DNA from: Palsa-504 sp963822765
Lineage (GTDB): Bacteria; Actinomycetota; Actinomycetes; Streptosporangiales; Streptosporangiaceae
Assembly: GCA_963822765.1 (NCBI GenBank)
Contig: CAWGJL010000023.1
Coordinates: 1 to 64,000 of the forward strand
Direction: 5' to 3'
DNA length: 64,000 bases
This document shows, piece by piece, positions 26,317-35,258 of the stretch (the first letter of the stretch is position 1; every line of letters starts with the position of its first letter). The notes under the pieces were generated by a model, which did no database searches, was not told where the DNA came from, and saw only the letters and a list, made by a program, of their open reading frames with translations. Both the position numbers and the translations under genes were made by a program.

Positions 26317-27040
26317 CGATGCGGATACGCAGGCGGCGGAAGCCCTTGCCCTTGCTCTCGATCTTGACCACCTCGATGCGGCCGACCTGGCTGGTGGAGG
26401 CCACGTGGGTGCCGCCGTCGGCCTGCTGGTCCAGGCCCACGATGTCGATGATCCGGACCTCCTTGACCTCCGGCGGGACCAGGTTGGTGGCGGTGCGGAT
26501 GATGTCGGGCAGGGCGAACGCCTCGTCGCGGGGCAGCACCCGCACGTCGATGCGCCGGCCGGCGCGGATCTCGGTGTTGCACGCCGCCTGCACCGCGTCC
26601 CGGAAGCCGTCGGGCACGTCCGGCAGGTTGAAGTCCATCCGCGCGGTCAGCGGCTCCATGTTGCCCCCGGTGACCAGCGCGCCGAAGTCGCGGAACACCA
26701 CGCCGCAGAGCACGTGCAGGCCGGAATGGGTGCGCATCAGCGCGGTGCGCCGGTCGTCCTCGAGCGCGCCGCGGACCGCGGTGCCTGCTGGCGGCAACGG
26801 GTCACCCTCGGCCGGGATCAGGTACAGGTCGTCGCCCTTGCGCGCGCCGGTGATGCGGGTCTGCACCCCGCCCCACAGCAGCACGCCGTGATCGGGCGGC
26901 TGGCCGCCGCCGCCGGGGTAGAACGCCGACCGGTCAAGGACGATGCCCTCGGCGTCGGCCGCGAGCACGGCGGCGTCCCACTCGCGCAGCGTCTGGTCGT
27001 CTAGCTCGAGCCGGTGCGTGCGCCACTGCGTGTCACTCAT
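26309..27040 (-). CDS. AlaX-type alanyl-tRNA editing protein
   Basis: 243 residues resembling the free-standing editing domain that hydrolyses mischarged Ser- or Gly-tRNA(Ala). Seen: DRSAFYPGGGGQPPDHGVL (AlaRS-like second domain) and metal-site HxxxH at His105/His109 in RTHSGLHVL, plus His212 in DGGTHVASTSQVG. The usual CGGTH is DGGTH here, so the metal site lacks the typical Cys. Ends KGKGFRRLRIRIGD. Overlaps birA by 8 bp; ppc follows 10 bp upstream on the same strand. Confidence 0.88.
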   Translation of the reverse strand: MSDTQWRTHRLELDDQTLREWDAAVLAADAEGIVLDRSAFYPGGGGQPPDHGVLLWGGVQTRITGARKGDDLYLIPAEGDPLPPAGTAVRGALEDDRRTALMRTHSGLHVLCGVVFRDFGALVTGGNMEPLTARMDFNLPDVPDGFRDAVQAACNTEIRAGRRIDVRVLPRDEAFALPDIIRTATNLVPPEVKEVRIIDIVGLDQQADGGTHVASTSQVGRIEVVKIESKGKGFRRLRIRIGD

Positions 27041-27050
27041 GCAGGGGAGC

Positions 27051-29759
27051 CTAGCCGGTGTTCTGCAGGCCGGCGGCGACTCCGTTGACGGTCAGCAGGA
27101 GCAGCCGTTCCACCCGCTCCCGGTCCTGGTCATCGGACGGGTCGCGGAGCGCGGACAGGGCCCGCAGCTGCAGGTAGGACAGCGCGTCCACGTACGGGTC
27201 GCGCAGCGCCACGGCGCGGGACAGCACCGGCCGGTCGGCCAGCAGCCGGTCGTGCCCGGTGACGGCCAGCACCAGCCGCTTGGTCAGGTCGTACTCGGCC
27301 AGCACCCGGGCGGTCAGGTCGTCCCGGCCGCCCAGGGCCAGGTAGCGGGCCGCGATCGGGCGGTCGGTCTTGGCCAGGCTCATCTCGGCGTTGTCGAGCA
27401 GCACGCCGAACAGCGGCCACTCGCGGTACGCGCGGCGGAGCCTTCCGGTCCCGTCGGGGTCTGCTTCGATGGCGGTCAGCCCGCTGCCCAGCCCGAACCA
27501 CCCGGGCAGGTTGACCCGGGTCTGCGACCAGGCGAAGACCCAGGGGATGGCGCGCAGGTCGTTCAGGTCGATAGCCGGGGCTCCTTGCCGCAGGCCGCGC
27601 TTGGCGGGCCGGGAGCCGATCCGCAGGCCGCCGATCTCGCCCAGCGGGCTGATCCGGGCGAACCACTCGGCGAACCCGTCCGCCTCGACCAGGCCGCGGA
27701 AGGCGGCGCGCGCGGCCTGGTCGATCCGGCCGGCGATGCCGTGGTAGCTGGCTGCGCTGCTGTCCTGGCCGCCTGCGGCGGCGGGCGGCTCGGCGCGCCT
27801 TCCGGACGAGGCGAGCAAGACCGCCGAGCTGACCTGCTCCAGGTGGCGCTTGGCGATGGCCGGCTGGCCGTACCGGGCGAAGATCACCTCGCCCTGCTCG
27901 GTGACCTTGAACGACCCGTTGACCGAACCGGGCGCCTGGGCCAGCACGGCCCGCCCGGCCGGGCCGCCGCCCCGGCCCAGCGCACCGCCCCGCCCGTGGA
28001 ACAAGGTGAGCTTTATATCGCGGGCCGCGGCCCACTCGGTCAGCCGGGCCTGGGTGTCGAACAGCCGCAAGGTGGCGCTGGCCGGGCCGAGTTCCTTGGC
28101 CGAGTCGGAGTAGCCCAGCATCGCCTCCAGGCGCCGGCCGGTGGCGGCCAGGCGTTCGGCCACCTGCGGGAGGTCCAGCATGCCGGTGAGCACCGCGGGC
28201 GCGTTGGCCAGGTCGACCGCGCTCTCGAACAGCGGCACCACGTCGAGCACCGGGGTCCGGCCGCCGCCGGCCGCGTAGCGGGCCAGCTCGAAAACCGCGG
28301 CGATGTCGTCGGCCGACCGGGTGAAGCTCACCACGTAGCGCCGGCACGCGTCCAGGCCGAACCGGTCCTGGATCCAGCCGATGGCCCGGAACGTGGCCAG
28401 CACTTCCTCGGTTTCCTTTGTGTACCCCCGGCCGGTTTCCGCGTCCGGCGGCCCCGCGGCGCGCAGCTCGCGCAGCACCCGGGCGTGCACCTCGCTGTGC
28501 TGGCGGACCTCCAGGCCCGCCAGGTGGAACCCGAACGTCTCGGCCTGCCAGATCAGGTTCTGCAGCTCGCCGAAGGCCTGCCGGCCGGCCCCGGCGGCGG
28601 CCAGCGACTCCTGGACCACGCGCAGGTCGGCCAGGAAGTCGTCCGGCCCCGGGTAGGCCAGGTCGGCGTGCCGCATCCGGGTCGCGCTGATCCGCTGCGC
28701 GGCGTACAGCAGGTAGGTCCGGTACGGCTCCTGCGGGGAGCGGGCCGCGATCTCGGCCAGCAGCTCGGGGTGGGCGGCCGCGGCGGCGGCCAGCGCGCGG
28801 CGCAGGCCCGCCGACGGCGGGGTGGTCGCCTCGTGCACGGTCAGCGCCCGGCCGGTCCGGGCCGTGGCGGCCTCAAGCGCGCGCAGCACGTGGTCGGCCT
28901 GGATGGTGGCCGTCTCCCGGGTGACCTGCGCGGTCACGAACGGGTTGCCGTCCCGGTCCGCGCCCACCCAGCTGCCGAAGCGCAGGTACGCGGGGACGGG
29001 TGTCTCGTCGCCTGCTGTTTCGGAGAGGGCCCGGTCGAGCTCCCGGTAGACCGCGGGGACGACCCGGAACAGCGTCTCGTCGAACGCGGTCATGACCGTC
29101 CGGACCTCGTCGATCGGGTCCATGGCCTTGACCCGCAGCTGCGAGGTCCGCCACAGCAGGTCGATGTTCTCGCGCAGCCCGCGGCGGGCCTCGGCGTGCT
29201 CGGCCGCCCCGGCGCGCTCGTCGTCGGTGATGCTCAGCAGCTCGCTGATGCGGCGCAGCACCGCCACCACGGCCCGGCGGCGGGCCTCGGTGGGGTGCGC
29301 GGTCAGCACCAGGTGCACGCGCAGCTCGCCGAGCAGCTCGCTGAGGTATCCGGGCCCCGCGTCGCGGCTCAGCTCCGCCACCGCGGCGGCGAGCGACTCG
29401 CGCACCGGCTCGGGCCCGGCGTCGCGCTCCCGCAGCAGCCGGATGCGCTGGTGCTCCTCGGCCAGGTTGGCCAGGTGGAAGTACACGGTGAAGGCGCGCG
29501 CCACCTGCTCGGCCCGGTCCAGGTCCCAGGAGGTGACCAGGCCCGCGATCGCGTCCCCGGCCCGGTCGTCGTCGCGCCGGTCCTGCTCGCGGGCCTCGAT
29601 CACCGCGTGCCGGAGCCGCTCCACGTCGGCCAGCAGGTCCGGGCCGGTCTTCGGGTCCGAATCACGGATGACCTCACCGAGGAGGTCGCCCAGCAGCCGG
29701 ACGTCGCGGCGCATCAGCTCCGGTAGTTCGGCCCGGTCGCGGGCGCGTTCCTCGTTCAC
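27051..29759 (-). CDS. ppc: Phosphoenolpyruvate carboxylase
   Basis: 902 residues, full length. Carboxylates PEP to oxaloacetate, refilling the TCA cycle. Seen: VLTAHPTEARRRAVVAVL (catalytic His signature 1), FHGRGGALGRGGGPAGRAVL (signature 2 region with catalytic His and Arg), RIGSRPAKRGL, WVFAWSQTRVNLPGWFGLG and the C-terminal LLLTVNGVAAGLQNTG. The C-terminal LQNTG matches the family's conserved end. A linker (AEPPAAAGGQDSSAASYHG) holds the 30-bp repeat shared with birA. GTG start at 29759. Confidence 0.97.
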   Translation of the reverse strand: MNEERARDRAELPELMRRDVRLLGDLLGEVIRDSDPKTGPDLLADVERLRHAVIEAREQDRRDDDRAGDAIAGLVTSWDLDRAEQVARAFTVYFHLANLAEEHQRIRLLRERDAGPEPVRESLAAAVAELSRDAGPGYLSELLGELRVHLVLTAHPTEARRRAVVAVLRRISELLSITDDERAGAAEHAEARRGLRENIDLLWRTSQLRVKAMDPIDEVRTVMTAFDETLFRVVPAVYRELDRALSETAGDETPVPAYLRFGSWVGADRDGNPFVTAQVTRETATIQADHVLRALEAATARTGRALTVHEATTPPSAGLRRALAAAAAAHPELLAEIAARSPQEPYRTYLLYAAQRISATRMRHADLAYPGPDDFLADLRVVQESLAAAGAGRQAFGELQNLIWQAETFGFHLAGLEVRQHSEVHARVLRELRAAGPPDAETGRGYTKETEEVLATFRAIGWIQDRFGLDACRRYVVSFTRSADDIAAVFELARYAAGGGRTPVLDVVPLFESAVDLANAPAVLTGMLDLPQVAERLAATGRRLEAMLGYSDSAKELGPASATLRLFDTQARLTEWAAARDIKLTLFHGRGGALGRGGGPAGRAVLAQAPGSVNGSFKVTEQGEVIFARYGQPAIAKRHLEQVSSAVLLASSGRRAEPPAAAGGQDSSAASYHGIAGRIDQAARAAFRGLVEADGFAEWFARISPLGEIGGLRIGSRPAKRGLRQGAPAIDLNDLRAIPWVFAWSQTRVNLPGWFGLGSGLTAIEADPDGTGRLRRAYREWPLFGVLLDNAEMSLAKTDRPIAARYLALGGRDDLTARVLAEYDLTKRLVLAVTGHDRLLADRPVLSRAVALRDPYVDALSYLQLRALSALRDPSDDQDRERVERLLLLTVNGVAAGLQNTG
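27757..27786. repeat. 30-bp repeat inside ppc
   Basis: Second copy of the repeat at 25883-25912, one mismatch, encoding PAAAGGQD in a variable loop of the enzyme. Confidence 0.8.
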
Positions 29760-29806
29760 GTTGCGAGCGTAATCCGCTCATGTGACGGACCCGTTAAATT
29801 GATGCC

Positions 29807-31417
29807 ATGACGAACCCCGCCGTTGCTGACTCTGATGCTTCTTCTGGCGCCGATCCGCACACCACCGCGGGCAAGCTCGCCGACCTGGAGCGCCGCCGGT
29901 CCGAGGCGGTACACGCCGGGTCACAGCAGGCGGTGGCCAAGCAGCACGAGCGGGGCAAGAAGACCGCGCGCGAGCGGATCGACATGCTGCTGGACGAGGG
30001 CTCGTTCACCGAGTTCGACGAACTGGCCCGGCACCGGGCCGCCGACTTCGGGATCGAGGCCACCCGGCCGTACGGCGACGGCGTGGTCACCGGGTACGGC
30101 ACCGTGGACGGGCGGCCGGTGTGCGTGTTCAGCCAGGACTTCACGGTGTTCGGCGGCTCGCTGGGCGAGGTCTACGGGGAAAAGATCGTCAAGATCATGG
30201 ACCACGCGCTGAAGACCGGCTGCCCGGTCATCGGGATCAACGACGGCGGGGGGGCCAGGATTCAAGAAGGCGTGGTGGCGCTGGGCCTCTTCGCCGAGAT
30301 CTTCTACCGCAACGTGATGGCCTCCGGGGTCGTCCCGCAGATCTCGCTGATCATGGGGCCGTGCGCGGGCGGCGCGGTCTACTCCCCCGCGATCACCGAC
30401 TTCACCCTCATGGTCGAGGGCACCAGCCACATGTTCATCACCGGGCCCGACGTGATCAAGACCGTGACCGGCGAGGACGTGACGTTCGAGGACCTCGGCG
30501 GCGCGACCGCGCACGGCACCAAGTCCGGCGTGGCGCACTACCAGGCGGCCGGCGAGCAGGACTGCATCGACTTCGCCCGCGAGCTGCTGTCCTACCTGCC
30601 CTCGAACAACCTGGAGGAACCGCCCCGGCTGCCTGGGTCCGACGTTTCGCTGGAGATCGGGCCGGTCGACTCCGAACTCGACACGCTCATCCCGGACTCG
30701 CCGAACCAGCCCTACGACATGCACGAGGTGATCACCCGCGTGCTGGACGACGGGGAGTTCTGCGAGATCCACGCCGGCTTCGCGCCGAACATCCTGGTCG
30801 GCTTCGGCCGGATCGAGGGCTCGCCGGCCGGCGTGGTGGCCAACCAGCCGATGCACTTCGCCGGGTGCCTGGACATCGACGCGTCGGAGAAGGCGGCCCG
30901 GTTCGTCCGGACCTGCGACGCGTTCGGCATCCCGATCCTGACCTTCGTCGACGTGCCGGGCTTCCTGCCCGGGGTGAGCCAGGAGTGGCGGGGCATCATC
31001 CGGCGCGGGGCCAAGCTCATCTACGCCTACGCCGAGGCCACCGTGCCCAAGGTCACGGTCATCACCAGGAAGGCCTACGGCGGCGCCTACGACGTGATGG
31101 GCTCCAAGCACCTGGGCGGGGACGTCAACCTGGCCTGGCCCACCGCGCAGATCGCGGTCATGGGCGCCCAGGGCGCGGTCAACATCTTGTACCGCCGGGA
31201 ACTGGCCAGCGCCGCCGACCCGGACGCGCTGCGCGCCCGGCGGATCACCGAGTACGAGGACACCCTGGCCAACCCGTACATCGCGGCCGAACGCGGCTAC
31301 GTCGACGCGGTCATCCGCCCGGCCGAGACCCGGCTGGCGGTCACCCGCGCGCTGCGCACGCTGCGGACCAAGCGGCAGACCCTGCCGCCCAAGAAACACG
31401 GCAACATCCCGCTCTGA
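29807..31417 (+). CDS. Propionyl/acyl-CoA carboxylase beta subunit
   Basis: 536-residue carboxyltransferase of the PccB/AccD5 group. Seen: RERIDMLLDEGSFTEFDELA, INDGGGARIQEGVVALGLFA, MGPCAGGAVYSPAITDFTLM, DIDASEKAARFVRTCDAFGI and FVDVPGFLPGVSQEWRGIIR. Ends KRQTLPPKKHGNIPL, typical of actinobacterial PccB/AccD5. Works with a biotinylated alpha subunit (not in window) and an epsilon subunit, whose likely gene is at 32571. Divergent from ppc across 47 bp. ATG 29807. Confidence 0.96.
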   Translation: MTNPAVADSDASSGADPHTTAGKLADLERRRSEAVHAGSQQAVAKQHERGKKTARERIDMLLDEGSFTEFDELARHRAADFGIEATRPYGDGVVTGYGTVDGRPVCVFSQDFTVFGGSLGEVYGEKIVKIMDHALKTGCPVIGINDGGGARIQEGVVALGLFAEIFYRNVMASGVVPQISLIMGPCAGGAVYSPAITDFTLMVEGTSHMFITGPDVIKTVTGEDVTFEDLGGATAHGTKSGVAHYQAAGEQDCIDFARELLSYLPSNNLEEPPRLPGSDVSLEIGPVDSELDTLIPDSPNQPYDMHEVITRVLDDGEFCEIHAGFAPNILVGFGRIEGSPAGVVANQPMHFAGCLDIDASEKAARFVRTCDAFGIPILTFVDVPGFLPGVSQEWRGIIRRGAKLIYAYAEATVPKVTVITRKAYGGAYDVMGSKHLGGDVNLAWPTAQIAVMGAQGAVNILYRRELASAADPDALRARRITEYEDTLANPYIAAERGYVDAVIRPAETRLAVTRALRTLRTKRQTLPPKKHGNIPL

Positions 31418-31507
31418 ATGTGACTCTCCGTAGTTGCTTAGTTCCAATGTGTCGACGATTGTGGCACATGTGGCGCGCGCACAGCCTCGGCTGGCCTAGA
31501 GTCAGAT

Positions 31508-32539
31508 ATGATGACCGAATTCGCCGCCCCGCTTCCCATCCTGGCCCGCTACGCGGTCATGGTGGACGTCGGCTACATCTATGCCGCCGCAGGTGAGCTG
31601 CTGTTCGCGACCAGCTCGCGCCGCGAATTCCGGGTCGACGCGGTCCCGCTGATCCAGGTCGTCACCAAGCACGCCGACGAGATCATCCGCGGTGAGCTGC
31701 TCCGGGTCTACTGGTACGACGCGGCCCGCGACCGGGTGCCGACCATCGACCAGCGCGTGATCGCCCAGATGCCCTGGGTCAAGCTGCGCCTGGGCAACCT
31801 GAACGCCCGCGGCCAGCAGAAGGGCGTGGACGCGCAGATCCGCGCGGACATGGAGGCGCTGGCCCGGCACCGCGCGATCACCGACGCGGTGCTGATCGCG
31901 GGCGACGAGGACATGGTGCCCGCGGTCGAGGCGGCCCAGGCGTTCGGGGTCCGCGTGCACCTGTGGGGCATCGAGCCGCCCTACGGCACCAACCAGGCCG
32001 AGCGGCTGGTGTGGGAGTCGGACACGGTCGACGTGCTTGACGCCTCGTTCCTGCGGCCCTACTTCACCAAGAACCAGATACCGGACCAGTCCCGGTCGGA
32101 CACCGGCTCGTTCGCCGCCATCGGCTCGGCCCCGGCGGTACCCTCGCCGTCCCAGCTGTTCGGCGAGCGGCACCCCCGGGCGATGCCGCCTGCCCAGCCG
32201 ATGTCTCGCACCGGCGCGCACGCCATGCCGCCGCCGGGCTGGTCGCCGTCCCAGACCGGCCCGATGCCGCGCCTCGGGCCGGACCGGACCCGGGTCGAGG
32301 AGGCCGGCGAGCACGTCGCGCAGAAGTGGATCCTGACCCGCGGCCGGGACAACATCCGCGACCTGCTGCCCGGCCCCATCCTCCCGCCGGTCATCGACAA
32401 GGAACTCCTGGTCGACGCGGAGAAGGAACTCGGCCTGTCGCTCCGGCCCTACCAGGAGGCCCGCGAGTGGCTGCGGGACGCGTTCTGGGAGCGGGTCCAC
32501 CGGGAGTTCGGCATCGGCACCGGCAAATCGCGCGGCTGA
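31508..32539 (+). CDS. NYN-domain (PIN-like) protein
   Basis: 343 residues. The N-terminal ~185 residues form a NYN/PIN-like ribonuclease fold: VMVDVGYIYAAAGELLFA (first acidic residue), GVDAQIRADMEALARH and DAVLIAGDEDMVPAVEAAQA (acidic cluster GDEDM). A Pro/Ser/Met-rich linker follows (about 195-255), then a C-terminal conserved segment resembling OST-HTH/LOTUS-type tails (ELGLSLRPYQEAREWLRDAF). Probably an RNA-processing or RNA-degrading enzyme; target unknown. It sits between carboxylase beta and epsilon genes on the same strand, an unusual interruption. ATG 31508 (31511 also possible). Confidence 0.8.
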   Translation: MMTEFAAPLPILARYAVMVDVGYIYAAAGELLFATSSRREFRVDAVPLIQVVTKHADEIIRGELLRVYWYDAARDRVPTIDQRVIAQMPWVKLRLGNLNARGQQKGVDAQIRADMEALARHRAITDAVLIAGDEDMVPAVEAAQAFGVRVHLWGIEPPYGTNQAERLVWESDTVDVLDASFLRPYFTKNQIPDQSRSDTGSFAAIGSAPAVPSPSQLFGERHPRAMPPAQPMSRTGAHAMPPPGWSPSQTGPMPRLGPDRTRVEEAGEHVAQKWILTRGRDNIRDLLPGPILPPVIDKELLVDAEKELGLSLRPYQEAREWLRDAFWERVHREFGIGTGKSRG

Positions 32540-32554
32540 TCTTGTAGGTGATTA

Positions 32555-32576
32555 TTTTGCGGAACGGACCGTGGTG
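32555..32576 (-). repeat. Dispersed CCGAACGGRCCRTGGTG element, copy 2
   Basis: ATTTTGCGGAACGGACCGTGGTG on the plus strand, overlapping the GTG start of the epsilon-subunit gene, so the element may also shape its translation start. Confidence 0.65.
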
Positions 32577-32792
32577 ACAGACTCCGGCCCGGTGCTGCGC
32601 GTCATCCGCGGCGACGCCACCCCTGAGGAGGTCGCCGCCGTGGTCGCCGCCCTGCTGGCGCGTGCCGCCGCCGCGGATGCGCCGCCCCCGGTCCGGCCCG
32701 CGCCGTCCGCCTGGGCCGACCGCGCCCGCCTGCTGCGCCGTCCCGTCCACGCCGCCCCCGACGCCTGGCGCCGCTCCGCCCTGCCCGGCTGA
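32571..32792 (+). CDS. Acyl-CoA carboxylase epsilon subunit
   Basis: 73 residues: VLRVIRGDATPEEVAAVVAA then an Ala/Pro-rich linker and a C-terminal W-containing tail (SAWADRARLLRRP, DAWRRSALPG). This is the pattern of actinobacterial AccE/PccE proteins, which bind and stimulate the acyl-CoA carboxylase complex. Two adjacent GTG codons (32571, 32574) could start it; no strong Shine-Dalgarno is present and the start falls inside a dispersed repeat. Likely works with the beta subunit at 29807. Confidence 0.85.
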   Translation: MVTDSGPVLRVIRGDATPEEVAAVVAALLARAAAADAPPPVRPAPSAWADRARLLRRPVHAAPDAWRRSALPG

Positions 32793-32818
32793 CCGCTGCC
32801 CGGCTAGCCGTTCCGGAA

Positions 32819-32867
32819 CGACACCAATGGTCCATCGATGCTGCCCAGCGACACCAATGGTCCATCG
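32819..32867. repeat. Two direct copies of a 19-bp unit
   Basis: CGACACCAATGGTCCATCG at 32819-32837 and 32849-32867, 30 bp apart. The reverse reads CGATGGACCATTGGTGTCG, a diverged form of the dispersed CCGAACGGRCCRTGGTG element. Lies between the epsilon subunit and VapC genes, both of which end here. Confidence 0.7.
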
Positions 32868-32886
32868 GTGCGGCCGGAGGCACGGT

Positions 32887-33318
32887 TCAGGGCAGGGGGT
32901 TGCGGGTTTTGAGGGCGGGGAAGCGGCTGAAGTCGCGGTTGAGGGTCCACAGTTCGGTTACGCCGGAGGCCAGGCACAGGGCCGCGATGCGCGCGTCGTG
33001 GACCAGCGGCCCGGCCACCTTCCCGTCGGTGACCAGCGCCCGTAGCGTGGCCCAGTGCGTGCTGCCCTCGCCGAGCAGAACCAGCGACGGCGACTCGAGC
33101 CAGGCACTGAGCTGGGCGCACGCCTGGGCCGTCGTGCTCGGCGGGTCGAAGACGCGCGGATGGGTGGCGATCGAGAAGAACTCGTGCACGCACGGCCACG
33201 GGATCGCCCACGGCTGGGTGCCCTGGGCCAGGGCCTGCACGCGCCCAGCGGCGGCGGCGTGGAAGGGCGAGTCGCGGCGGTGGGCGTAGACCAGGATGTT
33301 GGTGTCGACCGCGATCAC
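32887..33318 (-). CDS. PIN-domain toxin (VapC-like)
   Basis: 143 residues. PIN RNase fold with the first acidic residue in MIAVDTNILVYAHR, second in PCVHEFFSIATHPRVF, and the third cluster in GPLVHDARIAALCLASGVTE with LWTLNRDFSRFP. VapC toxins cleave tRNA or rRNA. GTG 33318 overlaps the stop of the antitoxin gene (GTGA), the usual coupled arrangement. Confidence 0.85.
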   Translation of the reverse strand: MIAVDTNILVYAHRRDSPFHAAAAGRVQALAQGTQPWAIPWPCVHEFFSIATHPRVFDPPSTTAQACAQLSAWLESPSLVLLGEGSTHWATLRALVTDGKVAGPLVHDARIAALCLASGVTELWTLNRDFSRFPALKTRNPLP

Positions 33319-33557
33319 AGGCGGTTCCCGTAGGCGAGCGCCCGCAGTTCGTCCCAGCCGGCGTCACGCAGGCCCGGCTGGAGCCCGTTCCCGCCCACGC
33401 TCGCGTCGGCCAGCTCGAACACCGGCGCCCGCTGGTACTTGACGATGGTGGCGCGCAGCGCCTCCTCCATCACCGACCGCATGGTCCGGTTCTGCTCCCG
33501 CGCGATCCGCTGCACCTCGAGCACCAGCTCATCAGGCAGGTCCACTGTCGTCCGCAC
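33315..33557 (-). CDS. Ribbon-helix-helix antitoxin (VapB-like)
   Basis: 80 residues: MRTTVDLPDELVLEVQRIAR is a ribbon-helix-helix beta strand and first helix; the C-terminal tail (VGGNGLQPGLRDAGWDELRA) would cover the toxin. Probably autoregulates the pair; the 150-bp region upstream is AT-richer (ATGCCTAAGCGTAAACAGAT). First gene of the VapBC operon. Confidence 0.82.
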   Translation of the reverse strand: MRTTVDLPDELVLEVQRIAREQNRTMRSVMEEALRATIVKYQRAPVFELADASVGGNGLQPGLRDAGWDELRALAYGNRL

Positions 33558-33646
33558 ACCCGCCTCCCATCGTGTTATGCCTAAGCGTAAACAGATATAT
33601 GGGTAAGCATAACGCGGATCGGCGCGAGACGGGTCGGGGGCGCGGG

Positions 33647-33672
33647 CACCATGGTCCGTTCGGCCGAAAAAT
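33647..33672 (+). repeat. Dispersed CCGAACGGRCCRTGGTG element, copy 3
   Basis: CACCATGGTCCGTTCGG followed by CCGAAAAAT; between the VapB promoter and the 3' end of gatB. Confidence 0.7.
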
Positions 33673-33704
33673 GAAAGATGGTACGGCGGGTCAGGGAGGT
33701 GCGG

Positions 33705-35258
33705 TCACTGGGTGAGGCGGGCCAGGATGAGTTCGCGGACGCGGGCGGCGTCGGCCTGGCCGCCGGTGGCCCGCATGACCGCGCCGACCAGCGGGCCGGC
33801 CGCCGCGACCTTGCCGTCGCGGACCTTGGCCGCCACGTCGGGGTTCGCGGCGATGGCCTGGTCGATGGCGGCGTTCAGCGCGCCCTCGTCGCTGACCACG
33901 GCCAGGCCGCGGGCCGCGATCACCTGGTCGGGGTCGCCCTCCCCGGCCAGCACCGCGTCGATCACGTCGCGGGCCAGCCGGTCATTCAGCGCGCCGTCGG
34001 CGACGAGCGCCGCGATCCGGGCCACCTGGGCCGGGGTGATGGGCAGGTCCGCCAGCTCCAGGCCGGCGTCGTTGGCCCGGCGGGCGAGCTCGCCCAGCCA
34101 CCACTTGCGCGCGTCGGCGGGCGAGGCGCCCGCGGCGACCGTCTGCGCCACCAGGTCGAGCGCGCCCGCGTTGACGATGGCGTCCATTTCGGCCTCGGAC
34201 ACGTCCCACCCGGCCCGCAGGCGCGCCCGGACCTTGGACGGCGCCTCGGGCAGGGTGGCGCGGATCTGCGCCACCCAGTCGGCCGGCGGGGCGACCGGCA
34301 CCAGGTCGGGCTCGGGGAAGTACCGGTAGTCCTGGGCCTCTTCCTTGGACCGGCCGGACGTGGTGCGGCCGGAGTCCTCGTGGAAGTGCCGGGTCTCCTG
34401 GATGACCCGCCCGCCGCCGTCGAGCACGGCGGCCTGCCGCTCGATCTCGGACCGGACCGCGCGCTCCACCGACCGCAGCGAGTTGACGTTCTTGGTCTCG
34501 GTCCTGGTCCCCCAGACGCCCGAGCCGCGCGGCGACAGCGAGGTGTTCACGTCACAGCGCAGCGAGCCCTCCTCCATCCGCACGTCGGAGACGCCCAGCG
34601 CGCGGAGCAGGTCCCGCAGTTCGGTGACGTACACGCGGGCCACCTCGGGCGCGGCCGCGCCGGTGCCCTCGATCGGCTTGGTCACGATCTCGACCAGCGG
34701 GATGCCCGCCCGGTTGTAGTCCACCAGCGAGTACTCGGCCCCGTGAATGCGGCCGGTGGCCCCGCCGACGTGCAGCGACTTGCCGGTGTCCTCCTCCAGG
34801 TGGACCCGCTCGATGCCGACCCTGACGGTTCTTATGCTGCCGCCCTCGGCTCGAGGACCGCCCGCCCCTGACCCGTCGTGCCCGTTGCGGTCGAGCGGCA
34901 CGTCGAGGTAGCCGTCGGTGCACAGCGGCTCGTCGTACTGGGAGATCTGGAAGTTCTTGGGCATGTCCGGGTAGAAGTAGTTCTTCCGCGCGAACCGGCA
35001 CCAGGTGGCGATCGTGCAGTTCAGCGCCAGGCCGATGCGGATCGTGTACTCGATCGCCATCCGGTTCACCACCGGCAGCGAGCCGGGCAGGCCGAGGCAG
35101 ACGGGACATACGTGGGTGTTCGGCTCGGCGCCGAACGTGGTGATGCAGCCGCAGAACATCTTGGTCCGGGTGCCCAGCTCGACGTGGGTCTCCAGGCCGA
35201 TGAGCGGCTCGTAGCGCTCGAGCGCCTGCTTGAACGGGACCAGGGTTTCGGTGGTCAT
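33705..35258 (-). CDS. gatB: Asp-tRNA(Asn)/Glu-tRNA(Gln) amidotransferase subunit B
   Basis: 517 residues. GatB binds the mischarged tRNA and phosphorylates Asp/Glu for amidation. Seen: LIGLETHVELGTRTKMFCGC, CPVCLGLPGSLPVVN (zinc site), RKNYFYPDMPKNFQISQYDE, VHLEEDTGKSLHVGGATGRI, DYNRAGIPLVEIVTKP and DYRYFPEPDLVP. C-terminal GatB/YqeY helical domain ends ELILARLTQ. A Gly-rich insert of ~20 residues (RNGHDGSGAGGPRAEGG) precedes VRVGIERVHLEE. ATG 35258 overlaps the gatA stop (ATGA). Confidence 0.97.
   Translation of the reverse strand: MTTETLVPFKQALERYEPLIGLETHVELGTRTKMFCGCITTFGAEPNTHVCPVCLGLPGSLPVVNRMAIEYTIRIGLALNCTIATWCRFARKNYFYPDMPKNFQISQYDEPLCTDGYLDVPLDRNGHDGSGAGGPRAEGGSIRTVRVGIERVHLEEDTGKSLHVGGATGRIHGAEYSLVDYNRAGIPLVEIVTKPIEGTGAAAPEVARVYVTELRDLLRALGVSDVRMEEGSLRCDVNTSLSPRGSGVWGTRTETKNVNSLRSVERAVRSEIERQAAVLDGGGRVIQETRHFHEDSGRTTSGRSKEEAQDYRYFPEPDLVPVAPPADWVAQIRATLPEAPSKVRARLRAGWDVSEAEMDAIVNAGALDLVAQTVAAGASPADARKWWLGELARRANDAGLELADLPITPAQVARIAALVADGALNDRLARDVIDAVLAGEGDPDQVIAARGLAVVSDEGALNAAIDQAIAANPDVAAKVRDGKVAAAGPLVGAVMRATGGQADAARVRELILARLTQ

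Noticed and set aside
26943..29726. 927-codon plus-strand frame
   Set aside because: Antisense shadow of ppc with no recognisable motif.
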